In this document: in pieces, positions 6,567 to 13,843 of the stretch | Layout of the letters: each line of letters begins with the position of its first letter | Numbering within the stretch: position 1 is the stretch's first letter | DNA from: Hyphomicrobiales bacterium | Lineage (GTDB): Bacteria; Pseudomonadota; Alphaproteobacteria; Rhizobiales; Beijerinckiaceae | DNA: 18,648 bases | Direction of reading: 5' to 3' | NCBI GenBank assembly: GCA_025363375.1 | Contig: JANYDZ010000085.1 | Coordinates: 1-18,648 of the forward strand | The notes under the pieces: generated by a model | Databases searched by the model: none | Told to the model about the DNA's origin: nothing | Seen by the model: only the letters and a program-made list of their open reading frames with translations | Translations under genes and position numbers: made by a program

Positions 6567-7754
6567 ATGAGCGCGAGCGCCGCCCCCCTCGAAAAACCAC
6601 GCGTGCCGCTCTGGAACAATCCGGCGGCGCGCGGCGCGGCATGGCAGGCGCTGCTGCTGGCGGGGCTTTTGTTTCTGGCCTGGGGCGCGATCGACAACGC
6701 CGCGACCAATATGCGCGCGCGCAACATCCCGACGAATTTCGATTTCTGGGACAAGACCTCCGCTTTCGACGTCAACCAGACTTTGATTGAATATTCGGCG
6801 GTCTCAACCAATGGCCGCGCCTTTCTGGTGGGCCTTCTCAACACCTTGATGGTCGCGGGCATCGGCGTCATTTTTGCGACGCTCATCGGCTTCATGGTGG
6901 GGGTGGCGCGGCTGTCCTCGAACTGGGTCGTGGCCAAGCTCGCCATGGTCTATGTCGAAACGATCCGCAATATTCCGCTGCTGCTGCAATTGCTGTTCTG
7001 GTACAACGCGGTGCTGGCGCCGCTGCCGGGCCCGCGCCAGTCGCTGTCGTTCTTCAACATCGCCTTTCTCAACAATCGCGGGCTTGTTTTGCCCGAGCCG
7101 AAATTCGCCGACGGCGCCGTCTGGATTGTCTGGGCGCTGCTGGCGGGCGTCGCCGCCGCGATCGGTTTTGCGGTTTACGCGCGCGGGCTGCAGCGCGAGA
7201 CCGGCGCGCAAAGGCCGGTTGGCCTTGTCGGCGCCGGGCTTGTTCTGGCCCCGCCGATCCTTGCCTGGATTTTTCTCCACGAACCCGTGAGCTTCGAACT
7301 GCCGGTGCTGCGCGGGTTCAACTTCGCCAACGGCATGTTCGTGCGCCCGGAATTCGTCGCGCTGGTGCTGGGGCTGGTGCTCTACACCGCCTCCTTCATC
7401 GCCGAAATCGTGCGCGCGGGCATTCAATCGGTGCCGCGCGGCCAGAGTGAAGCGGCCTACGCGCTGGGCCTGCGCGCCGCGCCGACGTTGAAGCTCGTCG
7501 TCATTCCACAAGCCATGCGCGTCATCATCCCGCCGCTGACCAATCAATATCTGAACCTGACCAAGAACTCGTCGCTCGCCGTGTTCATCGGCTATCCTGA
7601 TCTCGTGCAGGTGTTCATGGGCACCGTGCTCAACAACACAGGCGCCGCCGTGCAGGTCATCGCCATCACCATGGCGGTCTATCTGACGATCTCGCTGGCG
7701 ACCTCCCTGATCATGGACGTCTACAACAAGCGACTTTCCCTGAGGGAGCGCTGA
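6567..7754 (+). CDS. aapQ: General L-amino-acid ABC transporter, permease subunit AapQ
   Basis: A 395-residue inner-membrane permease. A long N-terminal part with one early hydrophobic segment is followed by the HisMQ-type permease core (YVETIRNIPLLLQLLFWY around residue 130). A large inserted region with two extra helices comes next, and the EAA loop is in QSEAAYALGLRAAPTLKLVV (starting about residue 292), which contacts the ATPase. The inserted region and length near 400 are typical of AapQ and unlike the 220-240-residue simple permeases. It probably pairs with AapM as a heterodimer. GAAGG about 9 nt upstream serves as a modest ribosome site. The stop is one base before the aapM start, so the two are likely translated together. 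Confidence 0.92.
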   Translation: MSASAAPLEKPRVPLWNNPAARGAAWQALLLAGLLFLAWGAIDNAATNMRARNIPTNFDFWDKTSAFDVNQTLIEYSAVSTNGRAFLVGLLNTLMVAGIGVIFATLIGFMVGVARLSSNWVVAKLAMVYVETIRNIPLLLQLLFWYNAVLAPLPGPRQSLSFFNIAFLNNRGLVLPEPKFADGAVWIVWALLAGVAAAIGFAVYARGLQRETGAQRPVGLVGAGLVLAPPILAWIFLHEPVSFELPVLRGFNFANGMFVRPEFVALVLGLVLYTASFIAEIVRAGIQSVPRGQSEAAYALGLRAAPTLKLVVIPQAMRVIIPPLTNQYLNLTKNSSLAVFIGYPDLVQVFMGTVLNNTGAAVQVIAITMAVYLTISLATSLIMDVYNKRLSLRER

Positions 7755-7755
7755 G

Positions 7756-8898
7756 ATGGCGGGCGCGGAACAGACGGCGAAGGGTTTCCTGCGGACGGGG
7801 AACGCGCCCCTTCTGCCGCCTCCGGTGTTGCATCGCGGCGTTCCCGCGTGGCTGCGCGCCAATCTGTTCTCGGGTCCATGGTCGAGCGCGTTGACGCTGG
7901 GTTCTCTGGCGCTGCTCGTGTGGCTGTTGCCGGGCGTTGTGCGTTATCTCATCGTCGACGCGGTCTGGAGCGCGCCCGACGGGGCGGCCTGCCGCGCGCC
8001 GGAGACAGGCGCCTGCTGGGCCTATGTGGCGCAGAAATTCTCCTACTTTGTTTATGGATCCTATCCGCGCGAAGCGGTCTGGCGCGTCAATTTGACCATG
8101 ATGTTCGGCGCCGTCCTCATTGTTTGGCTGCTGTGGCCCGGCGCGCCGCGCAAGGCGGCGGGGAGCTTGCTGTTTTTCGTGGCCTATCCCGTGCTGGCCT
8201 TCGTCTTTTTGCACGGTTGGGAATATGTCGGCCTGCAAGCGGTTCCGACCGACCTCTGGGGCGGCGTGTTTGTCAGTCTGCTGGTGTCGCTCGTGGGCAT
8301 CGTGGTTTCATTGCCGGGCGGCGTTCTGCTGGCGCTCGGGCGGCGTTCGCGGCTGCCCATCGTCAAGTTCTGTTCGGTTGTTTTTATCGAATTCGTGCGC
8401 GGCGTGCCGTTGATCACGGTTCTGTTCATGGCGAACCTGATGTTGCCGCTGTTCGTGCCGGCGCAATGGACGCCGGACCGGCTGGCGCGGCCGCTGATCG
8501 GCGTGTCGCTCTTCGCCTCCGCCTATATGGCCGAAGTCATTCGCGGCGGCTTGCAGGCCATGCCAAAAGGGCAGTTCGAAGGCGCCATGGCGATGGGGCT
8601 CGGCTATGGCCAGATGATGCGGCTGATCATCCTGCCGCAGGCGCTGACCATCGTCATTCCCGGCATCGTCAACACCTTTATCGGCCTGTTCAAGGATACG
8701 ACGCTGGTGGCGATTGTCGGCATTTCCGACTTCCTGCGGACGGTGGACACGGCGCGGCTCGATCCCGCCTGGGCGGGCCCCTCGATCTCCACCACGGGCT
8801 ACGTCTTCGCGGCGTTGTTCTATTTTGTTTTCTGTTTCGGCATGTCGAAATATTCGGCGATGATCGAACGCAATCTGTCGCTTGGACGCAACCGCTAG
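7756..8898 (+). CDS. aapM: General L-amino-acid ABC transporter, permease subunit AapM
   Basis: A 380-residue inner-membrane permease, partner of AapQ. After a long N-terminal half with several hydrophobic segments, the core begins near LWGGVFVSLLVSLVGIVVSLP. It continues through FIEFVRGVPLITVLFMANLM and ends with the EAA loop GQFEGAMAMGLGYGQMMRL (starting about residue 275), then the LPQALTIVIPGIVNTFIGLF segment. The paired cysteines in AACRAPETGACWAY (about residues 76-89) lie in a loop predicted to be periplasmic and could form a disulfide; that is inference. The start lies one base after aapQ, with GGGAG inside the end of aapQ as ribosome site. It is followed after 8 bases by aapP. Confidence 0.92.
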   Translation: MAGAEQTAKGFLRTGNAPLLPPPVLHRGVPAWLRANLFSGPWSSALTLGSLALLVWLLPGVVRYLIVDAVWSAPDGAACRAPETGACWAYVAQKFSYFVYGSYPREAVWRVNLTMMFGAVLIVWLLWPGAPRKAAGSLLFFVAYPVLAFVFLHGWEYVGLQAVPTDLWGGVFVSLLVSLVGIVVSLPGGVLLALGRRSRLPIVKFCSVVFIEFVRGVPLITVLFMANLMLPLFVPAQWTPDRLARPLIGVSLFASAYMAEVIRGGLQAMPKGQFEGAMAMGLGYGQMMRLIILPQALTIVIPGIVNTFIGLFKDTTLVAIVGISDFLRTVDTARLDPAWAGPSISTTGYVFAALFYFVFCFGMSKYSAMIERNLSLGRNR

Positions 8899-8906
8899 GA
8901 GTTTTC

Positions 8907-9662
8907 ATGGAAGCCGTCGCGCCGCGAGCCGGACCCGCCGTGACCATGATCGGCGTCAACAAATGGTATGGCGCTTTTCATGTGTTGCGCGACGTCAACC
9001 TTGAGGTCGCGAAAGGGGAAAAAATCGTCATCTGCGGTCCCTCGGGCTCCGGCAAATCGACGCTGATCCGCTGCGTCAACCGGCTGGAGGAGCATCAGAA
9101 GGGCCGCATCCTCGTCGAAGGCGTCGAGATCACCAACGACCTCAAGAAAATTGACGACATCCGCCGCGACGTCGGCATGGTCTTCCAGCATTTCAACCTG
9201 TTTCCGCACCTGACCATTCTGGAGAACTGCACGCTGGCGCCGATCTGGGTGCGCAAGATGCCGAAGAAACAGGCGGACGAGATCGCCATGCATTATCTGA
9301 CCCGCGTCAAAATCCCGGAGCAGGCCAACAAATATCCGGGGCAACTCTCCGGCGGCCAGCAGCAGCGCGTCGCCATCGCCCGGTCGCTCTGCATGAGCCC
9401 GAAGATCATGCTGTTCGACGAGCCGACTTCCGCCCTGGACCCGGAAATGGTGAAGGAAGTGCTGGACACGATGGTCAATCTCGCGCGCGAGGGCATGACC
9501 ATGCTGTGCGTGACCCATGAAATGGGCTTTGCCCGCCAGGTCGCCGACCGCGTGATCTTCATGGACGCGGGCGAGATTGTCGAAGCCAACGCGCCGGACG
9601 CGTTCTTCTCGAACCCGAGGCACGAGCGAACAAAGCTGTTCCTCAGCCAGATTCTGCATTGA
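8907..9662 (+). CDS. aapP: General L-amino-acid ABC transporter, ATP-binding subunit AapP
   Basis: A 251-residue ABC ATPase on the cytoplasmic face that powers the AapQM permease. All nucleotide-binding elements are intact: Walker A GPSGSGKST (44-52), Q-loop glutamine in MVFQHF (Q94), signature LSGGQ (147-151), Walker B IMLFDEP (167-173) and switch histidine H204 in VTHEMG. The sequence around the signature (KYPGQLSGGQQQRVAIARSL) is that of polar amino acid transporters. ATG 8907 is set by an AGGAG (8897-8901) that overlaps the aapM stop. It is the last gene of the operon; a 9-bp inverted repeat starts 3 nt after its stop. Confidence 0.94.
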   Translation: MEAVAPRAGPAVTMIGVNKWYGAFHVLRDVNLEVAKGEKIVICGPSGSGKSTLIRCVNRLEEHQKGRILVEGVEITNDLKKIDDIRRDVGMVFQHFNLFPHLTILENCTLAPIWVRKMPKKQADEIAMHYLTRVKIPEQANKYPGQLSGGQQQRVAIARSLCMSPKIMLFDEPTSALDPEMVKEVLDTMVNLAREGMTMLCVTHEMGFARQVADRVIFMDAGEIVEANAPDAFFSNPRHERTKLFLSQILH

Positions 9663-9665
9663 GGC

Positions 9666-9692
9666 TGAAAGGTGCTGAAAAATCACCTTTCA
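9666..9692 (+). terminator. 9-bp perfect hairpin after aapP, likely transcript end or stabiliser
   Basis: TGAAAGGTG (9666-9674) and CACCTTTCA (9684-9692) are exact reverse complements around a 9-nt loop, directly after the aapP stop. Only a short T-containing stretch follows, so intrinsic termination is not certain; 3'-end protection is an alternative. Confidence 0.45.
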
Positions 9693-9755
9693 TTCACCAC
9701 GCTGATTGCCGTTCGGTTAACCTCGGCGGGTTAGTTTCCAATTGCCGGTGAAGAG

Positions 9756-9776
9756 CGTCGCGACGATGTCGCGGCG
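9756..9776 (+). promoter_or_regulatory. Strong stem-loop in the leader of the Flp pilin gene
   Basis: Bases 9756-9764 pair with 9768-9776: 9 bp with one T-G wobble and a GAT triloop. It ends 28 nt before the pilin start and is followed by GGCGGCCGCC, itself self-complementary. It could affect message stability or translation of the pilin. No matching sequence follows the gene. Confidence 0.4.
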
Positions 9777-9804
9777 GCCGCCCGTTCAAACCGTGGAGCA
9801 GTAC

Positions 9805-9969
9805 ATGAAGTCCTTGTTTACGCGATTTATTCACGACGAATCCGGCGCAAGCGCGATGGAATACAGCGTCATCGGCACGTCCATTGCGGTTTTGCTGGTT
9901 GTTTCGCTCTCCATGATAGGCGGCAAGGTGAACCACAACTTCGGCGCCGCCAGCAGCGGTCTGCCGTAA
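9805..9969 (+). CDS. Flp-type (type IVb) pilin precursor
   Basis: A 54-residue small pilin precursor. A short basic leader (residues 1-14) ends in glycine. Cleavage by a TadV/CpaA-type prepilin peptidase after that Gly would give a 40-residue mature pilin starting ASAMEY, with the class-defining Glu at +5 and Tyr at +6, then a single hydrophobic helix (SVIGTSIAVLLVVSLSMIGG). The preceding DESGASAMEY is the usual Flp signature. I chose ATG 9805 because GGAG stands 7-8 nt upstream; an in-frame ATG at 9742 would add 21 unlikely residues. No tad/cpa assembly genes are in the window, so it would need a machine encoded elsewhere. Its neighbours (aapP and an AEC permease) are unrelated. Confidence 0.83.
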   Translation: MKSLFTRFIHDESGASAMEYSVIGTSIAVLLVVSLSMIGGKVNHNFGAASSGLP

Positions 9970-10068
9970 CCGCGTGGCGCTGCTTCCGCCGGGACGCGTT
10001 GGATCGACGCCGCTGTCAGGCTTGGATATTTCCGCGCGCTGGCGTAATGCACGCCGAAGCGCGGGAAC

Positions 10069-10953
10069 ATGATGCAGATTTTTGGTATTCTCGTTGACGT
10101 CGTCGGGCCGGTCTTTCTGGTCGCCCTCGTGGGATACGTGTGGTCGCGCAGCGGCGCGGCTTTCGATCCGCGCTTCGTTTCTCTGCTGGTGACGACCGTC
10201 GGGACGCCGTGTCTCGTCATCGACAATCTCACGCACGCCGGACTCAGTCTGACCGTGCTCGGACAGATCGCGCTGGCCTGCGTTCTGTGTCACGCGGCGG
10301 CGCTGGCGGCGGGCTATCTGGTCGTGCGGGCGCTGGGCGAATCGCCCTCCGTGTTTCTGCCGGCGCTGGCCTTTCCGAACTCCGGCAACATGGGGCTGCC
10401 GATGGCCCTGTTCGCCTTTGGCGAAACGGGCATGGCGCTCGCCATCGCTTTTTACGCGACGGCCTCGCTGATGCAGTTCACCGTTGGACAATCCATCGCG
10501 GCGGGCGGCATGAATCCGGGCGCGTTGCTGCGCATGCCACTCATCTGGGCGCTTGTCGTGGCCATTTCACTCGCGGTCGCGGGATTGCAGCCGCCCTCGA
10601 TCGTCGGACGCGCCATCCATATCCTGGCCGGGCTCATGGTGCCGCTGATGCTGCTGTCGCTGGGCTATTCGCTGGCCAGCCTGAAGATGGCGTCGATCGG
10701 CCGCGCCACCGTCTTTTCAGTGGCGCGGCTGACCGGGGGCTTTGCCATCGGCTGGGCGGTGGCGACGCTGCTCGGCCTTGAAGGCGCCGCGCGCGGCGTG
10801 GTCGTCGTGCAGGCCTCGATGCCGGCCGCCGTGTTCAACTATATGTTCGCTGAACGCTACAACAACCGTCCCGAAGAGGTCGCCGGCGTCGTCGTCATCT
10901 CGACCCTGCTGTCGATCTTCGCGCTGCCGCTGTTTCTGTCGACGGTGCTTTGA
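10069..10953 (+). CDS. AEC-family (auxin efflux carrier-like) permease
   Basis: A 294-residue inner-membrane transporter with about ten hydrophobic segments, of the AEC/MdcF-type family. Diagnostic stretches are FPNSGNMGLPMALFAFG (about residues 103-119), where helices break near the substrate site, the conserved MVPLMLLSLGYSLA, and the C-terminal NYMFAERYNNRPEEVAGVV. Bacterial members carry malonate, malate or similar small organic anions; the substrate here is unknown. Two ATGs in a row (10069 and 10072) can both start; GGGA lies just upstream and suits the second slightly better. It is monocistronic on the plus strand and ends 13 nt before the end of the convergent solute-binding protein gene. 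Confidence 0.85.
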   Translation: MMQIFGILVDVVGPVFLVALVGYVWSRSGAAFDPRFVSLLVTTVGTPCLVIDNLTHAGLSLTVLGQIALACVLCHAAALAAGYLVVRALGESPSVFLPALAFPNSGNMGLPMALFAFGETGMALAIAFYATASLMQFTVGQSIAAGGMNPGALLRMPLIWALVVAISLAVAGLQPPSIVGRAIHILAGLMVPLMLLSLGYSLASLKMASIGRATVFSVARLTGGFAIGWAVATLLGLEGAARGVVVVQASMPAAVFNYMFAERYNNRPEEVAGVVVISTLLSIFALPLFLSTVL

Positions 10954-10966
10954 GGCGTCGTCGGGC

Positions 10967-12535
10967 TCACTGCGGCTTGTCCACGCCCCAGTAAACAACC
11001 AGCGGCGAGTTTACCATTCCCGTGAGATTTCTGCGATAGGCGACGAGCGTGTAGGTCTGCATGACCGGCACGTAGGGCACCGACTGCATCGCGCGCAACT
11101 GGATTTTTTCGGCGATTTTCTTGCGCTCTTCAAGATTTGGCGCGCGCGCGAAAGAATCCTTCAGCGCTTCCAGTTCATTGTCGCAGGGCCAGCCCGCGAC
11201 GCCCTGACCGCAAGTCGAGGAAAGATAGATGTTGGTCATGGGCGAGGCCACATCGACGCCGAAATTGCCGGAATGAGCGAGGCTCCAACCGCCCTTGTCG
11301 ATGGGATCGCGCCTGGTGCGGCGGATCATCATGGTGTTGAAATCCATCTGCTGGGATTCCACGTTCACGCCGATCTTGCGCAGACGCTCGATGGTGATGA
11401 GCCCCGCGGCCTCAAAGGCCGGGTTCGTCGTCGAGTGCAAAAACACGACTTTCTCGCCGTTGTAGCCGGCTTCCTTGAAGAGCGCGCGGGCTTTCTCAAG
11501 GTCGGGCTGCACGCCGCCGGCGCTCGACCCGTAGGGCGAACCACACATGAGAAAGGCCGGGCATGTCGTGTAATACGAGGGATCGCCGGTGACCGCTTTT
11601 CCATAGAGGTCCTGATCGATGAGATAGAGCAGGGCCTGCCGCGCCTTCGCGTTGTTGAAGGGGGGATGCAGATGGTTCATGCGCAGGTAGGGTTGGTTGC
11701 CGGTCTTGTCGGTGACGGCGACAACGACGTTCGAATCCGCTTTCAGGGGCGCCAGGAGATCAAAGGCCGGATTTTCGTAGATGTCGATCTCGCCGGCCAT
11801 CAGGGCGTTCGCAGACGTGTTCACATCGGGCATGGTGATCCACTCGACGCGGTCGACCTTCACCGCCTTGCCGCCGGACATGCCGTCGGCGGGCTCGTTG
11901 CGAGGGATGTAATCGGGGTTTTTGACGTAGACGCCTCTGTCGCCGGGCCGCCATTCATCGCGCTTGAAGATGAACGGGCCTGAGCCGATGGGTTGAAACT
12001 CGGGCGAGCCGTCCGGCAGGCGCGCGAAACGCTCCGGCAGAATGAAAGGCGCGTTGCCCGAGGTTTTCCCCAGCGCTTCGAGAATGAGCGGAAAAGGCTC
12101 TGTCAGCTTGATGGTGAAGCTGTCCGCGCTGTCGGCGTTCATGCCGGCGATGACGCCGCCGAGTTTGCCCCCGAAACCGTCTTTCTTCACGAATTTTTCC
12201 AGCGAGGCGATCACGTCCGCCGTCGTCACCGGCTTGCCGTCGTGCCATTTGAGTCCGGCACGCAGTTTAAAAGTGTGCGTGAGCCCGTCCGCCGAGGCCG
12301 CATAGTCGCCCACCATCATGGGCTTTGGCTGTTGGAGGGAATCGAGCGCGAAAAGCTCCTCGTAAATCATATGACCGTGATTGCGGGTGCCGTAATTGGT
12401 GTTCTGATAGGGATCGAGCAAACGCATTTCGAGCAAAGGCACGACGCGCAGGGTTTTCGCCTTTTGCGCGAGAGCGGGCGCGGCAAGCATCAAGGCCAAG
12501 GCGCAAGTGAAGGTTTGTGTCAGCCGCTGGCGCAT
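10967..12535 (-). CDS. ABC transporter solute-binding protein, family 5 (peptide/nickel type), orphan
   Basis: A 522-residue periplasmic binding protein of the SBP_bac_5 family, which binds oligopeptides, dipeptides, opines or other small ligands for ABC import. The first about 24 residues are a clear signal peptide ending ALAQ. Family features include LDPYQNTNYG and MIYEELFALD in the N-lobe, FKLRAGLKWHDGKPVTTADV near residues 97-116, IGSGPFIF near 186-193, and the RQALLYLIDQD hinge region. I chose ATG 12535 because GGGAG lies 8 nt upstream (12544-12548) and the signal peptide begins there. No permease or ATPase genes stand nearby, so it must use partners encoded elsewhere. It is convergent with the AEC gene. 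The specific ligand is not readable. Confidence 0.88.
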   Translation of the reverse strand: MRQRLTQTFTCALALMLAAPALAQKAKTLRVVPLLEMRLLDPYQNTNYGTRNHGHMIYEELFALDSLQQPKPMMVGDYAASADGLTHTFKLRAGLKWHDGKPVTTADVIASLEKFVKKDGFGGKLGGVIAGMNADSADSFTIKLTEPFPLILEALGKTSGNAPFILPERFARLPDGSPEFQPIGSGPFIFKRDEWRPGDRGVYVKNPDYIPRNEPADGMSGGKAVKVDRVEWITMPDVNTSANALMAGEIDIYENPAFDLLAPLKADSNVVVAVTDKTGNQPYLRMNHLHPPFNNAKARQALLYLIDQDLYGKAVTGDPSYYTTCPAFLMCGSPYGSSAGGVQPDLEKARALFKEAGYNGEKVVFLHSTTNPAFEAAGLITIERLRKIGVNVESQQMDFNTMMIRRTRRDPIDKGGWSLAHSGNFGVDVASPMTNIYLSSTCGQGVAGWPCDNELEALKDSFARAPNLEERKKIAEKIQLRAMQSVPYVPVMQTYTLVAYRRNLTGMVNSPLVVYWGVDKPQ

Positions 12536-12577
12536 CTCAATCACTCCCAAAGTCTCAGCGGGGACCATTGGCGAAAG

Positions 12578-12605
12578 AGGGTAGCAGGGCTGTCCCTACG
12601 GTCAA
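12578..12605 (-). promoter_or_regulatory. Candidate promoter for the family-5 solute-binding protein
   Basis: On the minus strand, TTGACC (12600-12605) is followed after 16 bp by TACCCT (12578-12583). The -35 is good and the -10 poor (3 of 6). The predicted start is about 35 nt before the ATG. It lies in the 276-bp gap 12536-12811, in which I found no gene. Confidence 0.28.
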
Positions 12606-12778
12606 TTCGCGAAGCCGCCGCAAATACGTCGTCGCGGCTGCATCCGGTTCGTCTTCACGCGCGGGCGCATGCGCGCCACCGGGCGGGTCTTTGCGAGCGA
12701 ATGAACGCATTTCTTCCGTTTTGACCAAGGAAAGCTCATTTTGTTTCGGGAGTTCTACGACACCGACGCGGTGATGCA

Positions 12779-12798
12779 CTTGCCTGACGCAAGGCAAG
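12779..12798 (-). terminator. 7-bp perfect hairpin after the TctC-like gene
   Basis: CTTGCCT (12779-12785) and AGGCAAG (12792-12798) pair around a 6-nt loop, 13 nt past the TctC-like stop on the minus strand. No T-tract follows in the minus direction, so it is only a candidate transcript end. Confidence 0.3.
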
Positions 12799-12811
12799 CC
12801 GCCTGAGCCGG

Positions 12812-13795
12812 TCATTCCGGCTCGATCCCGGCATCCCTGATCCACTGCGTCCATTGCGCGAGTTCGTCGCGCGTGAATGCGGCGAATTCCTCGCGCGTCG
12901 ACGAGAAGGCGTCGAAACCGATTTGCGCGAGCCGGGCGCGCACGGCGGGATCTTCGGCGATCCTGCGCAGCTCCATATGCAGGCGCCCGGTGATCGGCGC
13001 GGGCAATCCGGCGGGCGCAAAAACGCCGTTCCACGAATTGACGCCGAAATCGGGCAGGCCCGCCTCGCGCGTGCCCGGCAATTCGGGCAACAGCGCGCTG
13101 CGCTCTTTTGTCGTCACCGCGAGCGCGCGCAGCCTGCCCGCCTTCATCTGCGCGCTGCCGGAGGCGATATCGACGAGCATCGTCTGAATTTCGCCTGAGA
13201 TGAGATCGCCGAGGGCTTGCGGCGTCGCCCTGTAGGGGACGTGAACCATCTCGATGCCGGTGAGTTTTGCGATGGTCGCCATGCCCACAAGGCCAGTGGC
13301 GTTGGTGGAGGCGTAGTTCAGTTTGCCCGGATTGGCTTTCGCATAGGCGATGAGTTCCTGAAAATTGTTGGCGGGAATTTTCGGGTTCACGACCAGCAGA
13401 AACGGCAGGTTGCCGATGCGCGCCAGCGGCGTGAAATCGCGAATGGGATCGTAGGCGAGGTTTTTCATCAATCCGGGCGCCGCCGAATGCGTCGAATTCG
13501 TCGTCATGAAAATCGTGTGCCCGTCGGGCGCCGCGCGCGCCACGAGCGTCGCGGCGATCGCGCCGTTCGCGCCGGGGCGGGGATCGACGACGATGGGCTG
13601 GCCGAGCGCCGCGCCGAGCCTCTCCGCGACAATGCGGGCGGTGAGTTCGAGACCGCTGCCGGCGGGGAAGGGGAGCACGAGACTGATCGGCCTTGCGGGC
13701 CAGGTTTGCGCGGCCGCGGGAACGGCGAGCCACGCGAACAAATTCGCCACGATGGCCCGCGCCCATGCCGCTGTCGTCGTGCCGCCTGCGCGCAT
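12812..13795 (-). CDS. TctC/Bug-family periplasmic solute-binding protein
   Basis: A 327-residue periplasmic receptor of the Bug (TctC) family, which normally delivers carboxylates to the TctAB tripartite tricarboxylate transporter. The signal peptide ends near residue 29 (VPAAAQ), and the mature start WPARPISLVLPFPAGSG has the conserved aromatic-proline beginning and the P-x-P-x-G ligand loop. Further family features are RPGANGAIAA, PDGHTIFMTTN and the FKE-like LVVNPKIPANNFQELIAYAKANPGKLNYAST region. The ribosome site is very strong (AGGGAGGAG just before the ATG). No TctA or TctB gene lies in the window, which is common for Bug proteins. It follows the translocase-family carrier gene after 48 nt and is probably in the same transcript as that gene and the lyase gene. 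Confidence 0.88.
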   Translation of the reverse strand: MRAGGTTTAAWARAIVANLFAWLAVPAAAQTWPARPISLVLPFPAGSGLELTARIVAERLGAALGQPIVVDPRPGANGAIAATLVARAAPDGHTIFMTTNSTHSAAPGLMKNLAYDPIRDFTPLARIGNLPFLLVVNPKIPANNFQELIAYAKANPGKLNYASTNATGLVGMATIAKLTGIEMVHVPYRATPQALGDLISGEIQTMLVDIASGSAQMKAGRLRALAVTTKERSALLPELPGTREAGLPDFGVNSWNGVFAPAGLPAPITGRLHMELRRIAEDPAVRARLAQIGFDAFSSTREEFAAFTRDELAQWTQWIRDAGIEPE

Positions 13796-13843
13796 ATGCT
13801 CCTCCCTGCTTTGTGGAAAGCCTATGCAGGGCGCCCATGCCGG

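Noticed and set aside
6804..7862. Long minus-strand open frame of 352 codons opposite aapQ
   Set aside because: It is the antisense of a well-supported permease gene in GC-rich DNA. The translation is rich in His, Arg, Gln and Asp with no domain pattern, typical of a shadow frame.
7848..8906. Upstream extension of the aapP frame through aapM
   Set aside because: The frame is open by chance. Family length, the AGGAG site and the ATG at 8907 define the real start.
9715..9735. TTAACC and GGTTAG pair before the pilin gene as a CtrA site
   Set aside because: The spacing between half-sites is 10, not 7, and the second half is imperfect. Only a half-site remains, which is frequent by chance.
12606..12778. 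Short inverted repeats (AGCCGC/GCGGCT at 12613-12639; GGCGC/GCGCC at 12664-12677) in the gap before the family-5 receptor gene
   Set aside because: Arms of 5-6 bp are expected by chance at this GC content, and no T-run, promoter or gene boundary fits them.
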